This document shows positions 61,750 to 64,000 of a stretch of 64,000 bases of DNA, in pieces. This stretch comes from FACHB-1406 sp034189065 (GTDB lineage: Bacteria; Cyanobacteriota; Cyanobacteriia; Cyanobacteriales; Spirulinaceae), in contig JAXHVQ010000007.1 of assembly GCA_034189065.1 (NCBI GenBank), forward strand, positions 36,977 through 100,976, written 5' to 3'. The first letter of the stretch is position 1. The number at the start of each line of letters is the position of its first letter. The position numbers and the translations under genes are program-made. The notes under the pieces are model-generated. The model was given only the letters and a program-made list of their open reading frames with translations. It made no database searches and was not told the DNA's origin.

Positions 61750-61978
61750 GAGGGCGATCGCGTTTTATTGGGCTTTGTCGATCTTATACCTTAACGCTTG
61801 TCTGATACTTCTCGAATGAGGCGATAGAACAACTTTCTCGCCCCATAGCCAGCGACGCGACCTCTGTAATTTTACCGTTGCAAATCCTTCGCTGGGGAGA
61901 GGGAACGGGATATGATGAGTTAAAGGCGTTCGACGACGGACGCTACATCGAGCCGAATATTTACTGAATTTGCTTAAT

Positions 61979-62668
61979 ATGCCAGCAACAACCAAAGCCT
62001 CCGGGGGAAGCGATGCGAAGCTGAAAACCCGTCTCCTGCTCAATTTGTGGGACTTGGGGGGCGCGACAAAGGCCGTGAAGCAAGGCGAATTGACCGATCG
62101 CATGAAACTAAGTAAGGAGTCGAGACGGGCCTATGAAAAAGTTTACGAGGAGTTGGAGGAAATGGGCGCGATCGCGCGAACAAAGAAAGGAAGATCGGTT
62201 GGCGTTTCTTTAACTAACAAGGGATTGCAACTGCTGAAGTCGGGATTGAAAAGTGCCGAACTTCACTATCGTCCCCAACAACGGGTGAAATCGAGGGATT
62301 TTAACGCGCTGCTGAATTGGATTGGGCATTTAGACGACGGCGCGATCGCTTCTGAGGAGAAAGCCCAAAAGCAGGATCGTCCCATTTCATCCTACGACGA
62401 ATTTAAGCCCATTGCTCTACAAACTTACGACGCGCTGAATCGAGATTATAACTTAGACCATCTCGTCCCTATTTATCGCATCCGTCGGCAAATTGGCGAT
62501 CGCGTTTCTCGTTCTCAGTTTAATGAGTGGATGTTGGAAATGCAAGCCAACGATATTTTTCAGCTTCAAGGTGGCAGCGTTGAAGATAGCGCGCCTGATA
62601 AGTTAGAAGATTCTATCACAACTGAACTCGATGGACTGCGCTGTTACGCCAAACTGTTAAAAGACTAA
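61979..62668 (+). CDS. Winged-helix protein, first gene of an unknown operon
   Basis: A 229-residue soluble protein. Residues about 12-85 form a winged helix (KLKTRLLLNLWDLGGATKAV, KVYEELEEMGAIARTKKGRS, LTNKGLQLLKSGL). The C-terminal 90 residues contain a second winged-helix-like unit, LNRDYNLDHLVPIYRIRRQIG, followed by SRSQFNEWMLEMQANDIFQL. This C-terminal pattern is found in proteins of defence-like gene clusters, but I cannot name the family with certainty. The following ATPase gene starts 45 bp after the stop. Start: ATG 61979 (MPATTKAS); an in-frame ATG lies nine bases earlier. Likely DNA-binding component of a three-gene operon. Confidence 0.7.
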   Translation: MPATTKASGGSDAKLKTRLLLNLWDLGGATKAVKQGELTDRMKLSKESRRAYEKVYEELEEMGAIARTKKGRSVGVSLTNKGLQLLKSGLKSAELHYRPQQRVKSRDFNALLNWIGHLDDGAIASEEKAQKQDRPISSYDEFKPIALQTYDALNRDYNLDHLVPIYRIRRQIGDRVSRSQFNEWMLEMQANDIFQLQGGSVEDSAPDKLEDSITTELDGLRCYAKLLKD

Positions 62669-62713
62669 CTCGCCTCTGTTAATTGATTGCCAACTATTCC
62701 TCTATGTAAACCC

Positions 62714-63784
62714 ATGACCTTCTCAGACATTAACGAACTGATTCAACAAAAGAATCCATTCGCGGGACATACCGTAGTCAGACCGCCCCAAATTTGGAGA
62801 AAAAGTTTCCCCGATGTTGTTTCTATCAATGCTCGTGCATCTAATGCCGTGTTAGATGCCGTCCAAAAAATCAACCAAGGGCAAAGACAAACTGTAGGGA
62901 TTACGATTCGGGGCGAAAAGGGACTGGGTAAAACCCAAATTATTAGCAGAATTCGCCATCAATTGCAAGCTAGCGGCGATGCTTTATTTGTCTATATTGG
63001 CAAGCACGATAATTTAGATAAAATTAATTATCAATTTCTGCAAAATGTTGCTTCGAGCCTCAGAGTGTTTGGCAGCGTCCGAGATGTGATGCAGTGGCAA
63101 GAACTAGCAGCATCATTAATCAATGAATCGAGAGGATGTAATTATACGCCCAAACAATACATCAATGGATTTCCGGGTTTACTCCAAAAACATTCCAATC
63201 GAGTCGTCGATAAAATGACCGATCGCGTCATTCAAAACAAACCCGAAATTAGCGACCCGTATTTAATCAAAGCGATTCTATGGACGCTTTCTCCCGCTCA
63301 TGCCACTTATGCCGTATACTGGTTATCTGGTCTAGAATTGACAGACCAACAAGCTGAAATCATGGGACTTCCTAATCGAACGAAGGAAGAACGAGAAAGC
63401 GATGCTCTAACAACAGCTCGACAAATTCTCAATATTGTTAGCAATTATCGAATTCCAGTGATTTGCTTTGATGAGTTAGATGGAACGGATGCCAGCGAGC
63501 ATGGCTGGACTGCTGCTCAATTATCGGCTAATTTAGCCAAAGATTTATACAATAATCTTAAAAGTGGCGTTTTTGTTTTGTCGATGTATGAAGAAACATG
63601 GAGAGATCAAGTCCTGGGGGGCGACAAGCGCCCCGAAACTCAGACCTGGAGACAAATTGACCAAATAGTGGTAAAAAAAGATAGGTCAGCTATTGTCAAC
63701 AAGACCTATCTTATCAAGAATGATGAATCCATTATACCAAAAACACCTAGCTCGTCAAATAACTCCCTCGGAGTTGTTAAGTAG
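62714..63784 (+). CDS. P-loop ATPase, second gene of the unknown operon
   Basis: A 356-residue soluble ATPase of AAA/STAND-like type. Walker A GEKGLGKTQ lies near residue 75, and Walker B is hydrophobic residues plus ICFDELDG (near residue 258). Between them are DALFVYIGKHDN and a Gln/Asn-rich helical insert. The sequence ends early: the final Lys and TAG stop are supplied by the MITE inserted at 63778. Removal of MITE and one TA would restore six further codons (IFGFIN) before a TGA at 63900-63902. ATPases of this kind occur in BREX-, Dnd- and other defence clusters, but the exact family is not recognised. Start: ATG 62714. Confidence 0.75.
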   Translation: MTFSDINELIQQKNPFAGHTVVRPPQIWRKSFPDVVSINARASNAVLDAVQKINQGQRQTVGITIRGEKGLGKTQIISRIRHQLQASGDALFVYIGKHDNLDKINYQFLQNVASSLRVFGSVRDVMQWQELAASLINESRGCNYTPKQYINGFPGLLQKHSNRVVDKMTDRVIQNKPEISDPYLIKAILWTLSPAHATYAVYWLSGLELTDQQAEIMGLPNRTKEERESDALTTARQILNIVSNYRIPVICFDELDGTDASEHGWTAAQLSANLAKDLYNNLKSGVFVLSMYEETWRDQVLGGDKRPETQTWRQIDQIVVKKDRSAIVNKTYLIKNDESIIPKTPSSSNNSLGVVK

Positions 63785-63882
63785 GTGGGCAAAAATAAAC
63801 GCATAACCTCGAAAACCGTATTCCTTGCCAGGTAAGGGTTTTAGCTGGAGATATTGTTCTTTTAATTACGCCCACCTACTTA
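63778..63882. mobile_element. MITE, copy 2, at the end of the ATPase gene
   Basis: 105 bp identical to 51082-51186, including the flanking TA pairs. Its left end supplies the stop codon of the ATPase gene. It lies between two genes of a probable operon. Confidence 0.85.
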
Positions 63883-63939
63883 TTTTTGGATTTATTAATT
63901 GAAGTTCTTCAAAACATCAAACAAGTCAAGTTGGAAATC

Positions 63940-64000
63940 ATGGCAACAGCCATACCTTTACCCATTTTGTTTGAAAGCCGGCGCAAGAAATTGCAGAGAT
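63940..64000 (+). CDS. Third gene of the unknown operon, N-terminus only
   Basis: An ATG at 63940 opens MATAIPLPILFESRRKKLQR, still open at the window edge after 20 codons. It lies 37 bp after the pre-insertion end of the ATPase gene, the usual operon distance. No family can be assigned from so few residues. No strong ribosome binding site is seen. Confidence 0.4.
   Translation, partial: MATAIPLPILFESRRKKLQR

Overview
The window comes from a cyanobacterium. The evidence is a phycobilisome core gene (apcF), a PATAN-type response regulator, cyanobacterial families (DUF3370, DUF4359, PEP-CTERM proteins), an NtcA-type glnA promoter, and the very frequent HIP1 octamer GCGATCGC. Long intergenic spacers full of simple repeats and palindromes suggest a large, repeat-rich, probably filamentous genome; the exact genus cannot be read from the sequence.

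Layout. 1-10.8 kb: the N-terminus of a membrane sensor, a hicA-hicB toxin-antitoxin pair, a GH63-type glycosidase, a CDF-family transporter, a PATAN response regulator, a CBS-PAS histidine kinase with a partner response regulator, and a Pro/Glu-rich membrane protein. 11-19.6 kb: a Tat-type metallophosphoesterase, a PD-(D/E)XK-like protein, a DUF3370 protein, an enolase-superfamily epimerase, a CHAT-domain remnant, an SGNH lipoprotein and unknowns. 19.9-27.9 kb: a type I secretion cluster (ABC exporter with a Crp-like N-terminal extension, HlyD adaptor, and a 1043-residue DUF4347/DUF4114 protein as likely cargo). 28-30.7 kb: DUF4359 and recJ.

30.7-37.8 kb is the main accessory island. It holds a DNA phosphorothioation module with dndB divergent from dndC and dndD, and a HigB/HigA-type toxin-antitoxin pair sits between dndC and dndD. 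The island continues with a small XRE regulator divergent from a conserved 83-residue protein, and a Uma2 endonuclease. No dndE is visible.

38-54.5 kb is mainly housekeeping and regulation: hflX, two Crp/Fnr paralogues, a NarL-type response regulator, an SLH-WG-repeat envelope protein, a glycosyltransferase, apcF (with a decayed duplicate of its 3' end), glnA with an NtcA promoter and a terminator, glycerate kinase and a STAS protein. 54.6-61.8 kb: two tandem PEP-CTERM paralogues, a sugar epimerase, a methyltransferase, an acidic-repeat protein and sdhA. 62-64 kb: an operon-like run of a winged-helix protein, a P-loop ATPase and a third gene cut by the window edge. An identical 105-bp MITE lies at the ATPase stop codon and also at 51.1 kb beside a broken antitoxin gene.

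Non-coding DNA carries several dispersed families: a palindrome with exchangeable but always self-complementary centres, a three-copy repeat of about 130 bp, at least two TIR-bearing small elements, and C/T-rich or A/T-rich simple repeats. No tRNA, rRNA or CRISPR array was recognised.
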